A DNA stretch of 64,000 nt from Sanghuangporus weigelae. Taxonomy: Eukaryota; Basidiomycota; Agaricomycetes; Hymenochaetales; Hymenochaetaceae. The stretch is from assembly GCA_033182465.1 (NCBI GenBank), contig CP137318.1, positions 806,001 to 870,000 of the forward strand, in the 5' to 3' direction. Under the pieces are notes generated by a model. The model was not told the DNA's origin, ran no database searches, and saw nothing but the letters and a program-made list of their open reading frames with translations. This document shows positions 35,632-47,481 of the stretch, piece by piece. Within the stretch, counting starts at the first letter, position 1; the number at the start of each line of letters is the position of its first letter. The translations under genes and the position numbers were made by a program.

Positions 35632-38553
35632 ATGGCGCCCAACTTCTTCTCAAAGTTTGTCAAGGCAAATGACAGCCATCCGCGTTCTCGTACGATCTCT
35701 GACGCTAGTGATATTCGCGGTCGACGATCAGTTTCAAGCGCATTTGAAGCCAAGGTGAACACGCCTCCGTCTGTCATTCTCACAACAGAGAACAACAACT
35801 CTCCAGTTGCACCATCGACGCCGGGTAGTCTGCATCGTCAAGACTCGCCGCGAAGGTCACGCTCCGCGACAACTACGCCATCGACTCCACCGAAGGACTT
35901 CAAGGACGTCACGAGCTTCCCACAGACAATGAGTCCCGAAAGTGTTCCCTCTGGAAGCCCAGAAATGGGTCTGGGTATTGATCTCGGTCAGCTACCCAGG
36001 CTTCCTGAACCTGTCCTTTCTCATCCACCGGGATTGCCAAAAGAGAGCAATAGTAATATGAACGGAGTCAATCACCTGGCTAAACGAAAGGCTTCCTCAA
36101 ATTCGCTGAAGTCGCTGAAGAACCAGGAGGTCCAGAATAACGTGCCTTCCACGTCGTCAATGCCGATCAGTGTACCTTCGGCAGGATCAATACAAGCGAT
36201 CCAAGAATGGCACGCTGCAGCAAAGGCCGCCGGTCTCACCATCGAGTCTCCAACCTCCGATACTACGCCCACTACCGCAAATTTCTCGGTCACGTCAGAA
36301 ACAGATGTGCTGCCTCCATCAACGAGCACTACTTCTCAAGCATCATTGCATCCTGTCTCAAAGGATGCAGATGCTATGTCCGTCTCGTCTGCCGTTTCTT
36401 CTAACAAGAAGATGTCATGGCGGCGAGGATCAACGACGTCCAGCAAGAAGCGCAAGGCTACAGGTTTAGCAAGCGCTATTGCTGCCTCTGGTCTCACTAT
36501 GGCGAATCCTGCCGTCGCTCAGTCTTTGAGTCATTTCGCACCTCAGCCTAATTCACCGCCTCGCAATGTACCCGTGAGCCCGCTGGGAAACACGGTCGGT
36601 GTCCGACGGAAACGAGAATCCTCGAATGCCAGTCATGCACGCACACGCTCCTTGACGATTGCTGGAGACAACGAGCAATACTATTCGGATTCAGATTCAG
36701 ATTCAGAGGACGGGCTCGATCTCAACGATGAGATACCAGTGACAGGTTTTGCAGTTGCAAGTAACAAACGAAATGCGGATTTCCATGATATGTTCCCTCA
36801 GGTGCCAGAAGGAGACTATTTGATTGAAGGTATTCTAAATCGGTTATCTTATCTGATCATTTTTCTTATGACATATCTCAGATTATGGATGCGCCCTCCA
36901 GCGTGAAATACTAATTCAAGGCCGCCTGTATATTTCTGAAAACCATATCTGTTTTCATGCAAATATATTTGGGTGGGTTACCGACGTACGCTCGCACCAC
37001 ATCTTCATTTTATTTGGTATCAGCTGATTTGATTATTTCATTTATAGTTAACTATTCCTGTTTATGAAATAGCAGCGATAGAAAAACGAATGACTGCTCT
37101 CTTCATCCCGAATGCCATCCAGATCACGACGCGCACTGCGAAGTATACTTTCGCGTCTTTCCTTTCACGCGATACCACCTACGATGTCATTCACAACATC
37201 TGGAGATCAGCACGTCCAGACGCCGATTCACTTCGATCCGGCGAGGCAAGCGCACGCGCATCCTTAGAAGACACGAGTCTAAGGGCAAACGGTTCATCCA
37301 CTGCAGGAACCTCCCTTGTAAGCCCGATTAGAGGCAAAGCTACCATGTGTAAATGTGGCAAGGAGGGACAACATTACGCTGAAACGGTGATGGTTGCGGT
37401 ATTTCCGGGTACTCCGGAAAAGATTTACAATCTGATGTTTGCGAGCGGTTTCATCAAGGACTTTATGAGAGAAGAGCAGAATTTAAAAGGTCCGTTATTG
37501 CTGTTGTATGCGGACTTATCAGTCTGACTCGTCGCATTCAGATCTTCAGATTTCCGATTGGGAACCAGATCCGGAAACGAAGCTACTTGCACGCAAATTT
37601 TCGTACATCAAAATTTTGAACGGAGTGGTCAAGCAAACGAAATGCGAACTCTTAGACGAAACAGTTCATTGTGATTTTGACGATTATATTTCTACGGTGA
37701 CGACCACTCGTACTCCAGATGTACCTAGTGGAAGTGTATTTGCTATCAAAACGCGAACATGTATCATGTGGGCGAGTGTGGCGACTACGAGGGTCATCGT
37801 GACTACTCAAGTGGACTGGACAGGGAGGAGTTTTATAAGATGTGAGTCTTACGTATCTTCTGAATGAAACATCATGACTAATCCGCGACAAAAGCTATGA
37901 TTAACAGCTCTTCCATCGACGGCCAGAAGCGATATCATGTTGACCTCGAGCGAGCTATGCGCAAATATATCGCTCTGCATAAAAACGAATTTGTTCCGGA
38001 AGGCATGGAGGAAGTCGTTGATGCGCCCATCGCCATAGAAGCACTTGGGCCCTCGAAAGGCGGCGAAACAACCCTGCCGCTGTCCGAAGAAGAGGCAAAC
38101 AAGAGGCGCGAGCATGAGCGTAACCAACGCGCCACACAATGGGCATTTGATACTATTATGGGAGCTTGGAAGGTCGCGAAACAGTCCACGCTCGATGCGC
38201 TTGATCTTGTCAGCGATGCATGGGATCAGTCCAGCAGCACGACGATCTTGTATTTCGTCATCGTCGTTCTAGTGATCAGCAATTTATGGACATTGCTCAT
38301 GGTCGGTCGCCGCGAAGAGGTTGGCAGGAGGAAGGAGATGATCAGGGTGGAGGAGCAGAAGAAGTGGGTCACGGGTATCATCGCAGCGTTGACCGAAGAA
38401 AGACAGCTCGTGTATGCGAACGATTTGTTATCAAAACCCGTTCCGACAGGAGGTGAGGCCTTGCAAGTAGAACTCGATGAGCTTAGCAAAGCTTTAGACA
38501 ACGTCGAGGAACGCATTCACCAGCTTCGTAGATCCTTGGAAGACCTGGATTGA
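35632..38553 (+). CDS. GRAM-VASt membrane-anchored lipid (sterol) transfer protein
   Basis: Resembles the Lam/Ltc (Ysp1/Ysp2) proteins that move sterol at ER contact sites. Start MAPNFFSKFVKANDSHPRSR; the first ~400 residues are disordered and Ser/Pro-rich. The GRAM domain spans FHDMFPQVPEGDYLIEDYGCALQREILIQG, then LYISENHICFHANIFGWVTD, then IPVYEIAAIEKRMTALFIPNAIQI and KYTFASFLSRDTTYDVIHNIW. The VASt (StART-like) domain begins YAETVMVAVFPGTPEKIYNLMF and continues with WEPDPETKLLARKFSYIK, CDFDDYISTVTTTRTPDVPSG and DLERAMRKYI. One transmembrane segment follows, TTILYFVIVVLVISNLWTLL, then a coiled-coil end (ERIHQLRRSLEDLD). Introns include one between LIE and DYGCAL. Topology suggests a tail-anchored ER protein with the lipid domain in the cytosol. 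Confidence 0.9.
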
Positions 38554-38891
38554 TCCATACAGCGTTTTGTTGTTTGCCGGGGCGGTTATTTATTTCGAGC
38601 TTCTTCTTGTCAAGCGCTTTCCTCTTTCTTTGCGCCGCTTTGTAATGACCTCACCTGTTTGTGTATACTTCCTCTGGACTGCTAGACTGTATGAGTAGGA
38701 GTTCCATATTCGGTTCCTTGATCCATCGTATGTGTTAAAATACGGATTAGTGATAGATATAATGGTCAGTATTTCTGCAAAGCATGAAGCTGCCTTCTTG
38801 AAAGCACTGGATGCTTGTTACGGTTTGTTTGTTGTCCATCACACATCATGAATATTAGATTAGAATAATAAAATAAAATAATAATGAACTT

Positions 38892-38937
38892 GCAGGTCAT
38901 GCACGTGATGGCACGACCTGCTTGGTCAGCTTGACCA
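38892..38937. repeat. Two adjacent inverted repeats around a CACGTG motif
   Basis: GCAGGTCATGC (38892-38902) pairs with GCACGACCTGC (38911-38921) with one mismatch. The E-box CACGTG sits at 38902-38907 between the arms. Immediately after, TGGTCA (38923-38928) pairs perfectly with TGACCA (38932-38937). They may be a binding-site cluster for the thioredoxin promoter; this is inference. Confidence 0.45.
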
Positions 38938-39095
38938 CTGCTTGACCGAGTTAAATCACCTACTATTCCCGAAGGCGTCATAATCGCGAGTCCCGATACT
39001 ATTTAACCAAGACGTTTATATTTCTGAGGTCAGTACCCATCACTAGATCGTGCACTTGCAGCTGTTTTGCGTTTCGTCATTCATCCTTTCTTCCT

Positions 39096-39101
39096 TATAA
39101 A
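39096..39101 (+). promoter_or_regulatory. Candidate TATA box of the thioredoxin gene
   Basis: TATAAA lies 45-50 bases before the thioredoxin ATG. The short distance would leave a very short leader, so it may not be the functional element. Confidence 0.3.
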
Positions 39102-39145
39102 CTATCCGACGCGCATATAGCCAATTTCAAGCTTATTGATTCACA

Positions 39146-39666
39146 ATGGGTGGTGTCGCTCCAGTCGAGAAACTTGACGAGTTCAGGGAAATCGTAAGTT
39201 CCACTTTATTGCATCATCTCTCGATTGTCTCATTGACGGGTTGCTTTCAACTTCTTTCGACGCGATCCGCGTGCATTTGAGCAGATCAAGAAGGACAAGT
39301 ACACCGTGTTCGACTTCTGGGCGACGTGGTGCGGTCCGTGCCGCATGATCTCGCCGATTTTCGAGAAGCTCGCAGAGGCATCTGGAGAAGAGGTTGAGTT
39401 CTACAAGGTAGATGTCGACTCGGCGTCCGACATTGCGCAGGAAGTCGGTATAAAAGCTGTGAGTATTCAAATACCACTGGCGGTATGGTGTGATCTCACT
39501 CGAATGATCAATAGATGCCTACGTTCATGTTGTTCAAGAACGGCGAGAAAGTCGATGATCTCCTGGGTGCGCACCCGCAGAAGTTGCAGGTGAGTGATTT
39601 TGTCCTTTGGGGGAATGAGGCTAACCTGATTTACGGCTGCAGGAACTCATCGCGAAGGCGAAGTAA
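39146..39666 (+). CDS. TRX1: Thioredoxin
   Basis: Cytosolic-type thioredoxin, a general disulfide reductase. Four exons (39146-39193, 39285-39458, 39515-39589, 39643-39666) give 106 residues, the usual size. The active site is FDFWATWCGPCRMISPIF; the cis-Pro motif is AMPTFMLFKNGEKVD. It begins MGGVAPVEKLDEFREI and ends ELIAKAK. No transit peptide is seen. The 39515 exon starts with the ATG of the cis-Pro motif directly after the acceptor. Thioredoxin family members of fungal cytosol (Trx1/Trx2) are indistinguishable by eye. Confidence 0.96.
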
Positions 39667-39979
39667 TATGATAGACTATTGAGTAATTCTGACGAGAAAT
39701 AAGACTTCATGTATGATAAGATAAAATGAGAGAATCGTTTGTGATTCGTTATAGAGGTATCGAAAGCTTTGGTGCTCAATATTAACCTTCGTTAATTTTG
39801 AGTGCGCGAAGATGTGTGTGGAAGATACCGGAGTATTTGCTATCTAATCTTGATGACGACGTATAAATGCCATTCTGAATACGACGACCATCTGGTACAT
39901 GCACGCTGGTCGACGACTTGCCACGCTCGCCAGTCATTTCCATACAGCACGCAAATTTGACCAACAGGGAGTACATCTG
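39667..39979. other. Intergenic, thioredoxin to PNPOx-like gene
   Basis: About 310 bases between two plus-strand genes. A TATAAA at 39862-39867 sits 118 bases before the preferred start of the next gene and 37 bases before an upstream ATG at 39899. Confidence 0.4.
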
Positions 39980-40816
39980 ATGGCGACTGAAGGCGCTGTT
40001 CCACGTTGGCAGCGTGTTATCGATGAGGCTCTGCTGGAGGACCAGAACGCTAATGGTCAGTACCGCTGGCATCACCACTCTTACATTTCATGATGAATGA
40101 AATAAATCAAATTCATTTATGGGCGTTTAGTATATCAGTTCGCAACACTTGAGAGTAACTCTGCTCTGGGGGGAACATCACCGCGCGTCCGCACAGTAGT
40201 GCATCGAGCTTTCCTGACGCCTCGCTCTCCGGCACACCCGATATTGCTCACAACTACTGACGTTCGAACGTCAAAAGCGACGCAACTGGCCGAAAATCCG
40301 CGCGTCGAGCTAGCGTGGTGGCTACCCAAGGCTCAGACTCAGATACGCATATTAGGAAATGCATATATTCACCCTTCACCAAACTTTCAGCTCAACGGTG
40401 CGGACTCTATTTCGGAAGGACAAAAACGGACGATCGAGAATGCAGTAGCCAAACTTCGAAGCGCCTTTCCAGCCAAAGAACTGGGCTGGGAGGATTTTGA
40501 TTGGGAGAAGGAGCGTATAGAGCGATTCGACGCAGTGAGTGGCCATATGCGCGCGTCGTGGGTGAGACCTGTACCGGGCAGTCGTCTGTCCGATCCAAGC
40601 GATGCGAGGAAATGGCCAGAAACCCTTCCAAAGAGAGACGAGGCTGGGGACAAGAAAGAGCTCGTCGCGGTGGCACTCAAGAACTACGCACTTGTTGTGA
40701 TCGATCCTCTCGAAGTGGATTACGTTGAGCTGGGTGTCATGCCGAATCGGCGTACGAGGTTCTTTAAAGAGAGTGCTGGTGAAGGAGGATGGAAAGAGGA
40801 GGCATTGGTTCCGTAA
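39980..40816 (+). CDS. PNPOx-like FMN-binding flavoprotein (Alr4036-type)
   Basis: Predicted FMN-dependent split-barrel protein of the pyridoxamine-phosphate-oxidase superfamily. It has the Alr4036 architecture: MATEGAVPRWQRVIDEALLED, then YQFATLESN, PRVRTVVHRAFLTP, LLTTTDVRTSKATQLAENPRVELAWWLP, QIRILGNAYI and MRASWVRPVPGSRL, then NYALVVIDPLEVDYVELGV and RRTRFF near the C-terminus. One intron lies between QNAN and VYQF. ATG 39980 is preferred because the TATAAA at 39862 would place transcription start near the earlier in-frame ATG at 39899; that earlier ATG would add a 27-residue leader (MHAGRRLATLASHF). The substrate is not known; many such proteins are annotated as pyridoxamine oxidase without proof. 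Confidence 0.85.
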
Positions 40817-41041
40817 ATATTTGGGTATATGCGCCCCGAAAAAGTCGGATTGGCCCGTCGGAGCGAACCGTAACTTTCCGTTCAAAAAGCCAGATTAGTC
40901 TACAGACAAAACTGTATTGTAACAACATGGTGAACAAAATTCAAAGCAGGATCGTTCATCGTATAAATAATTCCAAACGTAGAGTAGTGAAAGAGGTTTC
41001 TCTGAGAAACAAGTAATCCCGGAAGACTGAATATTTCATAA

Positions 41042-41631
41042 TTATGCTTTGAGTTTTTTCGCATCCGACTCGTCTTCATCATCTTCATCCTCCTCATCGT
41101 CTTCGTCACCAGAGGTTTTCCGCTTCAAACCCACGGCAGCTACAGCGGGTGGGACGGCGTTATTTGCTCCTTTTGTGTCCGAAGTATCTCCTGTTGGCAC
41201 ACGTGCGTTGCCGTCAATAGGTTCGTCTGCGGGATCTGTCACTCCTGGAGGAGCATATCCTTCATCCTCCTCCTCATCGACTTGAGCAGATTGGTTTGGA
41301 TCCTGAGAGTAAGTAGGCTCCGCGTGAGATGAGTCATCCGGAATGATGAACAGGAGGACCTACAGCGACCAGAAGAGCGGTGAGACTCTGCAAAGACGCG
41401 TCTCGTAAGCACAAGATGGCAATTCAAAGGAAAAGGGAAGGGAACTACCTTTCGTCCCTCTTCTTCATCCCCTTCGTCGACTTCATCATCTTCCTCCTCC
41501 TCATCAACATCATCTCCCTGGTAGTCAGCGTCCTCTTCATCATCTTCAACATCATAGTCGTCGCTCTCGTATTCCTCTTCCTCTTCTCCATCCGGAATGC
41601 GTTGTTCAGGAACAGCAGGGGCTGCAGCCAT
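41042..41631 (-). CDS. Small highly acidic protein, unknown function
   Basis: Two exons (41449-41631 and 41042-41359) give exactly 166 residues. Start MAAAPAVPEQRIPDGEEEEE; the next 40 residues are almost all Asp/Glu/Tyr. An intron follows GRK; the second exon begins VLLFIIPDDSSHAEPTYS, an evidently more ordered patch, and later has VGLKRKTSGDEDDEE with a basic cluster before the acidic tail. The product ends DAKKLKA. I do not recognise the family. Acidic runs plus KRK suggest a nuclear or histone-binding protein, but this is inference from composition. Confidence 0.65.
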
Positions 41632-42732
41632 CGTTCCGCTCTGTTCTGACGAGAAGCAGTATAGATCGAAAAATCAGAATTGAAAGATCTTGCAAGGAGA
41701 ATTGAGGTTGTGGCGCGATGATCACTGATCAGAGGAAGAGATGTAGTTGGAGGTGGGACACTGGCGGAAGAAGGACGGGGTGGGGGATGAAAATGGGGAG
41801 CGTGAGTACTGAATATCAATTCATGCTGTAGATTTGCAGACAGATTTGTTAAGTAGAGGAGAGGACGCGTGAAGGTCAGACAGAAATCCTAACGCGTGAC
41901 ACGTCCCAGCCAATCGGAAGATCCCGGTTCCAGAATTGGTTGATTAGGGCTACTTGATCTGGGTCAGTTTGTACGAATAAAGTGAATATTGATATTGCAA
42001 GTCGTCTGCTTTGTCGTCGAGTGAGTAAATAATTGCAGGGAGAGAACAAGAACGTCAATGTACGTACAAAAGTATTGTCTGGACTGGCGAAGAATTATGG
42101 GGATCGCTGGCTATTGTATTTCACCTTCACAATCATTTACATTGAGAAGGGGCGACGACAAAAGGATTCGTATCTTTACGAAAGTTCTAATGAGGCTTAG
42201 AAGGGCTTAGAGAGCTTCTAAATTTTCATTTTCGAGAGAATGTGAAAGGCACGGCCCGATTTGGAGCCACAATGTTATATAAGAGACCTCGAATTAGCAG
42301 GACAGAGAGTTTAAACTTACCAGAAGCCGTTCTTCATCTCTTTTCAACCTTCTTCCTCAACCTCCACCCTCTCCAGATCACCCAGTATTACCGTTCCTCA
42401 CTCTGTTTCAGTGAAACAGTACGGCCGTTCTCCATAGAGTCGAGCCACCTTACAAGGAAGCATTTGAATATCGCGAGACGAAACTGATTCCGGCTTACCA
42501 GTTTTTCCCACTCAACAACCGTCGGCCTCGAGGCAGCCACGCAATACACGCCGCCTACGCACGCTCGCCATAATTATTGCAGTTGGCAACCCTTTACGTT
42601 CCTTACCAGTACATCCCGTCACCCGTTCACTTCCCCAACCCAGGTCACGCCTCGCATATCGCCATCAGCCTCGGATCCTCGCCAAGTATCGGCGCTAAGC
42701 AGGCTATCGTCGAGACTTGCCTTCCCCCCTTG
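41632..42732. other. Divergent intergenic region, acidic protein / PX-AGC kinase
   Basis: About 1.1 kb between divergent starts. TATATAAG lies at 42275-42282 on the kinase side, which would imply a long 5' leader of about 400 bases. No other gene is seen. Confidence 0.45.
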
Positions 42733-45700
42733 ATGCCTGTTCGTGTCCTTCGTCCTTCCTTGCCTGACAGACTCGTTCAAGCGGATAGCGACACAAGGTC
42801 AAAGAAGGCTTTGAGGTCCATCTTTGGGCTACATTCATCTACGAGCACAGATATCTCTACTAGTACAGCGAGCCCATCGCCCAACCACATCACTATCGAA
42901 TCGCGCAGCGCGCAATCATCCAAGGAGAAAGAGAAGTTCAGTACTGTCAAAGAACGTAACAGCGTCGACGTAGCAGGTACCGGTAGTGGCTCCAATTTCG
43001 CATCTCTCAGCCACAGTCAGAGAGAACCACGAGATCGCAACGGCCGCGCTAGCGTCGCTGACGTTTCTTTCTTCCAGCAAACACCTATGCCCTCTACCCT
43101 GTCTTTGAAACCCACCAACAGCTCAGTATCAACGCCCGAATCGTATCAAAGGACGACGGCCCTGACGTCGCCCAGCAGGAAGTCGAAAATGACGAGGGCG
43201 CAGGAGATGCCTCTTGAACGCGCTACTCGGCGCAAGCTGGTCCGCATTGACGCTCAGGAAGGACCATGGAGTGTTAGCGTTGCTGAATCACCTTATGATA
43301 GGAGCAATTACAGCATATACATCAAGAGTGCGTTTACTTCTTTATTGTTACTCTTTGTAGTCGTCGTGTGCGACGGAAGGAGCTTGCTGTAATTCCGAAA
43401 TTCAGTGCCTGGTGGGGATACAGCCTTCCTTTAACACTCACGGGCGGTGCTGCATTACTTTGTTTCATTCTTCGTTTCCGTTTTGCTCTATGCACGCGAC
43501 CAACTATCCAGTGCACGCCTATGGATCTTCTAATTACGTAAAACTCCATCGCATATGCGCACTTGCGCCTTTATCACTTCGTTTTCAAATCTTCTTTGTT
43601 CTCTCGTCCCTCTCCTTTGTCGGATATTAATTTGACTGATCCGCCATCCCTTTTAGCACTCACACACCATATGACGCTCACAAGGTCTAGCCAAGAAATC
43701 CTGGCTCTGCATCGAAAGCTTGTTTCCGCCCATCCTGAACTCACCTTACCCGACCTTCCTCTTCGGAATCCCGACGAACCTGTAGAGAGCGTTTTGACAG
43801 ACAAGAAACGCAAATCTTCTTTCCTTCACACTCTTTCCCGTTTCGCTACGCCGGGTCCGAATAGGAGAGATCGTCCGAAGGACGTGATAGTAGCTCACTC
43901 AACAACAAGCTCGAGAACTAGCATGGCCAGTGGCGGACAACCGGAAACACCCATTTCGATGACCACTTCGGCAACCTTGCCTTCAAAGGAGTCGGAAGCA
44001 TGGGATCCTTATGTGTCCTCCCTTACAGCACCCGACGCAAACAGCGCGTTAAGTACGGCACTTGCGGGCTATTTAACGACTCTCGCGAATGAGCCAGCTC
44101 TAAAGCATTCCAAGGCATGGAGGCGTTTTGTGCGGATTCGAGCCGACGATTTGATCAGCGAACGCATAGAAAGAGCTGTAAAGCGCGTAAGAAGCGATTT
44201 GGCGGCGCATTTATCCGCAGCGAAGTTCCAGCCCAAAAAAGCTGAGATGCGAGATGATGCTTCCCTGGCTGAATCGGCTGTTTTAATCGAACCAGAGAGG
44301 GACCAGGACACCAAGGAATCTAGCCATACCTCAGGACTGATCGAAAATATTAAGGAAGAGGAAGAAGAAGATGTTGCGACAGCAGAGAACATGTCTGTGA
44401 AGAAGGATGAAGGAATCGAGTGTGCTGCGCAGGACCTCCCTGGAACTCCTCGGCCTTCGGACACTACGCGCAGTTCTCTAGATATCCCAGAATCCGTATC
44501 GACTCCGACGGAGACTAATACCACGCTCGCAAGTCGGATACCCCGCTCACAGTCGGCTGACCCAGACAAAGCCACTCGTATGTCTCGACTACTGCAATTA
44601 TCGTCAATGAAGAACGACGGCGATGAATCTGCTGCAGAGTACGAAAGTGAGGCACAGATAGAGACTGAAGTTGAAGAAGCGAGGAGCACGACGACCGCGG
44701 ATGACGATTCGTCCTTGTCGACTACTGATCGCCAGCGAAGGCCAAAACGTTCCAAGTCGGCTCGTCTTAGAGAAAGGGCAAAGAAAGCAAAAGAAGCGAA
44801 GAAAGTAGCTATTGACGATTTCGACATGATGCGCGTACTTGGAAAGGGCTGCGCTGGAAAGGTCTTACTCGTGCGGCATAGGAAATCCGAGAATATTTAT
44901 GCTTTGAAGGCAATCACAAAACGTCATGTCCTTGCGCATCAGGAGTTGCAGCATACCTTGACTGAACAGGCTGTCCTAAAACGCATGGCCCGCGAGGGGA
45001 AGGATCCATTTGTCGTGAAGTTGTGGTGGTCATTCCACGATAAAGAAAATTTGTACCTTGTCATGGACTTCCATCCCGGTGGGGACCTCGCAACTCAACT
45101 TGCGCGATGGGGCCGGCTTGGACGTGACCGTGCAAGGTTCTACGCCGCAGAGATTGTCGACGGCGTGGACGGATTGCATGCGGCAGGCGTGATCTATCGC
45201 GATCTGAAGCCGGAGAATATTTTGATTGGTGCAGATGGGCACATCGTGCTTACTGATTTCGGTCTTTCAAAAGAATTCCCTCGACGGACATCTCCTATCA
45301 CAGCTCCTGCGACCCCTTCGGGTTCTCGAACCGATTTCCACGCACAACAACCGCTCCCGCATTGGATGAAAGGCGAGGAGAATAAAGCTGTTTGGCCAAT
45401 TGGTCAGGCCGATTCTACAATGACGTTCTGCGGTACTGCGGAATATCTCGCGCCCGAGGTCATCCAGGGCGAGCCATATAGCTATGAGGTTGACTGGTGG
45501 AGCTTCGGAACAATGTTGTTTGAGATGCTCACGGGCATCGTAAGTGCATAGTGTGTATGTCTGTTCGGTGTCTGACTCTTTTTATAGACACCATTCTGGG
45601 CGGACAATCATGCTGACATGTATTGTCGAGTGCTCAAAGACGAACTCAGATTCCCCTCAGATAGAGTCTTTGACCAGGATACCAAATCGCTTATCCGTGG

Positions 45701-47481
45701 TGTAAGTCGCTCCTTTACTTCCTGTAGAATTTTTGGGAAGCGACTAATTAATCAATAGCTTCTTCAACGTAATCCTGCATTGAGAATCAAGCAACCTCGC
45801 ATCAAACGCCATCCTTACTTCTCCATGATGTATGTGTCTTCAATATCTTCTGAATCAGCATAGTTGACAATATTCTGCAGAGACTGGTCTCATGTTTATT
45901 ATAAACGCTATATTCGTGAGTCAGCCTCAAAATCCAATCCTTCAAATAATTGATTGAATTTTGCCAGCTCCTTATATCCCGCCTATCGACCCACTGAACG
46001 CAAGCGACACTCAGAATTTTGATGACACTTTCCTCGGCATGGAGCCTATCATAGATGACCCCTTGGAGACAGGCGAAGACACTGGAGCAACCAATGAGAA
46101 GACGAATGGCGACGATGCGGGTGCGAATTCGCCTGAGCAGCAGAAAGTCGAGGCCATCCAAATGCTGGAAAACAGGCCAGACCTCTTTGATGGATATTCC
46201 TTCAAGGGTAGGCACTCGGTTCTCATCGAGGATGAGAATGAGGAGGGCGGATATCCTGAAGAAGATGAACCCGATGAAGGAGAAACTGATGAAGAGGAGG
46301 ACATCCAGAGACTGGCTAACATGGATGTGGGTCAAGAGGTTGACGGTATTGAGCCAGGGAGTGAAGCCGAAGAGCCGAAGACACCTGAGGCAAAGATGGC
46401 GAATCTACCCGAGCTAACGCCTGCGGAGGAGATAGCTGCACTTCATAGAGCTGCGATGGCGGCAGCGGAGGTTGCAGAAGAGTCATCGACACCAGTGAAG
46501 GAAGTAACAGCGACGCAACCAACAGACGTGCCAGGGAAGAAAGTGGATGGCATTGCTATCAAGGACGGAGAGCCTGAAGGAGCACGTTCGTCGCCTCAGA
46601 CACCTGTGACTCCTCAAGCAGCGTCTGCAGCACGTCAGCCAGCAACTGGGGTCGAGCCGAGGCATGCAGTTGTGGCCGTTACATCGAGGGTGCCTCCCGC
46701 ACGTGGTGGACGCCCTCGTCGTGAGAAGTCTGGTATTCATGCATTGGACCAATACCTGTCGGATGCCGGCGATGATGAGTTGACTGAACGAGATGAAGAT
46801 GATGATTGGGACTTCGTCGAGGCCCTTCCCGTTGGTGCAGAAGATCGCAACGGTGCAAAGGGTACAAGCCTGTTCGCACGCGGTGTTGTTGATCGCTACA
46901 GGCTCGCCGTGTTCCGCAAGTCGTCGACTCCTAGTAAAAATACTCAGCGGCGCAATACTTCTGGAATGTCCTTTGTATCGGATGTGTCGACTTCGGATGC
47001 GCCGTCTCCTTCACCGTCCGATAAGCAGCGTCGTGGGCGGAACGCTGGGCTTACTTTCCGCAGGCATCCGAAGCAGTTCTTGAAGAATCGATCGCCACCG
47101 CCAAGTGCTTATCCGAACGGTTCCAGCAAAATCCTTACCCATCAGTCGACTGCCAATACGATATCGTCTGCGGCCTCGAGCAGCGGCGGTATACTCTCAC
47201 CAGCTTCCTCAACTCAAGTAAGCATGACCGCTGGCCTTTCATTGAAGAGCAAACAATCGACGACATCTGTCGGTTCTCCGTCCTCTGACGATCAGTCCCT
47301 CAATGGTGATGGCCTTAATCCAGCCTCGTCTGCGGACGTTTTGTCTAGTGGACGGCAGTCACCAGATGGCACTGTGCGGACGATAACTACTGATGAACCG
47401 GACAAACCCAAGTCCAAAAAGTTGAAGAAGTATAAGGAGGGAGCTGAGAAGATGCTATCCATCTTCGCTTCTCCCCGTTAA
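42733..47481 (+). CDS. PX-domain AGC Ser/Thr protein kinase with long acidic tail
   Basis: A phosphoinositide-responsive AGC kinase, analogous in layout to SGK3. A disordered N-terminus (MPVRVLRPSLPDRLVQ) is followed by a PX-like region: PWSVSVAESPYDRSNYSIYI, joined by splicing over about 330 bases to HHMTLTRSSQEILALHRKL and HPELTLPDLPL. A Lys/Arg- and Ser-rich insertion follows, then the PX end GYLTTLANEPALKHSKAWRRF. The kinase has DDFDMMRVLGKGCAGKVLLV, YALKAITK, VIYRDLKPENILIG, LTDFGLSKEF, TMTFCGTAEYLAPEV and DVDWWSFG-like DWWSFGTMLFEMLTGI. Between DFG and the T-loop there is an insertion of about 45 residues. The AGC tail includes IPPIDPLNASDTQNFDDTFL and DLFDGYSFKG. A 450-residue acidic and Ser-rich end follows to KMLSIFASPR. 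ATG 42733 is used. Confidence 0.88.

Larger units (their letters stand above)
38554..39145. other. Intergenic region upstream of thioredoxin
   Basis: A gap of 592 bases between two plus-strand genes. It holds a cluster of inverted repeats at 38892-38937 around a CACGTG core and a TATAAA at 39096. Confidence 0.5.

Noticed and set aside
35617-35632. Start of the GRAM-VASt gene five codons earlier
   Set aside because: The codon there is TTG; the first ATG in frame is at 35632.
42577-42733. Longer N-terminus of the PX-AGC kinase
   Set aside because: The upstream frame opens with TTG, not ATG, and has no conserved features; ATG 42733 is preferred.
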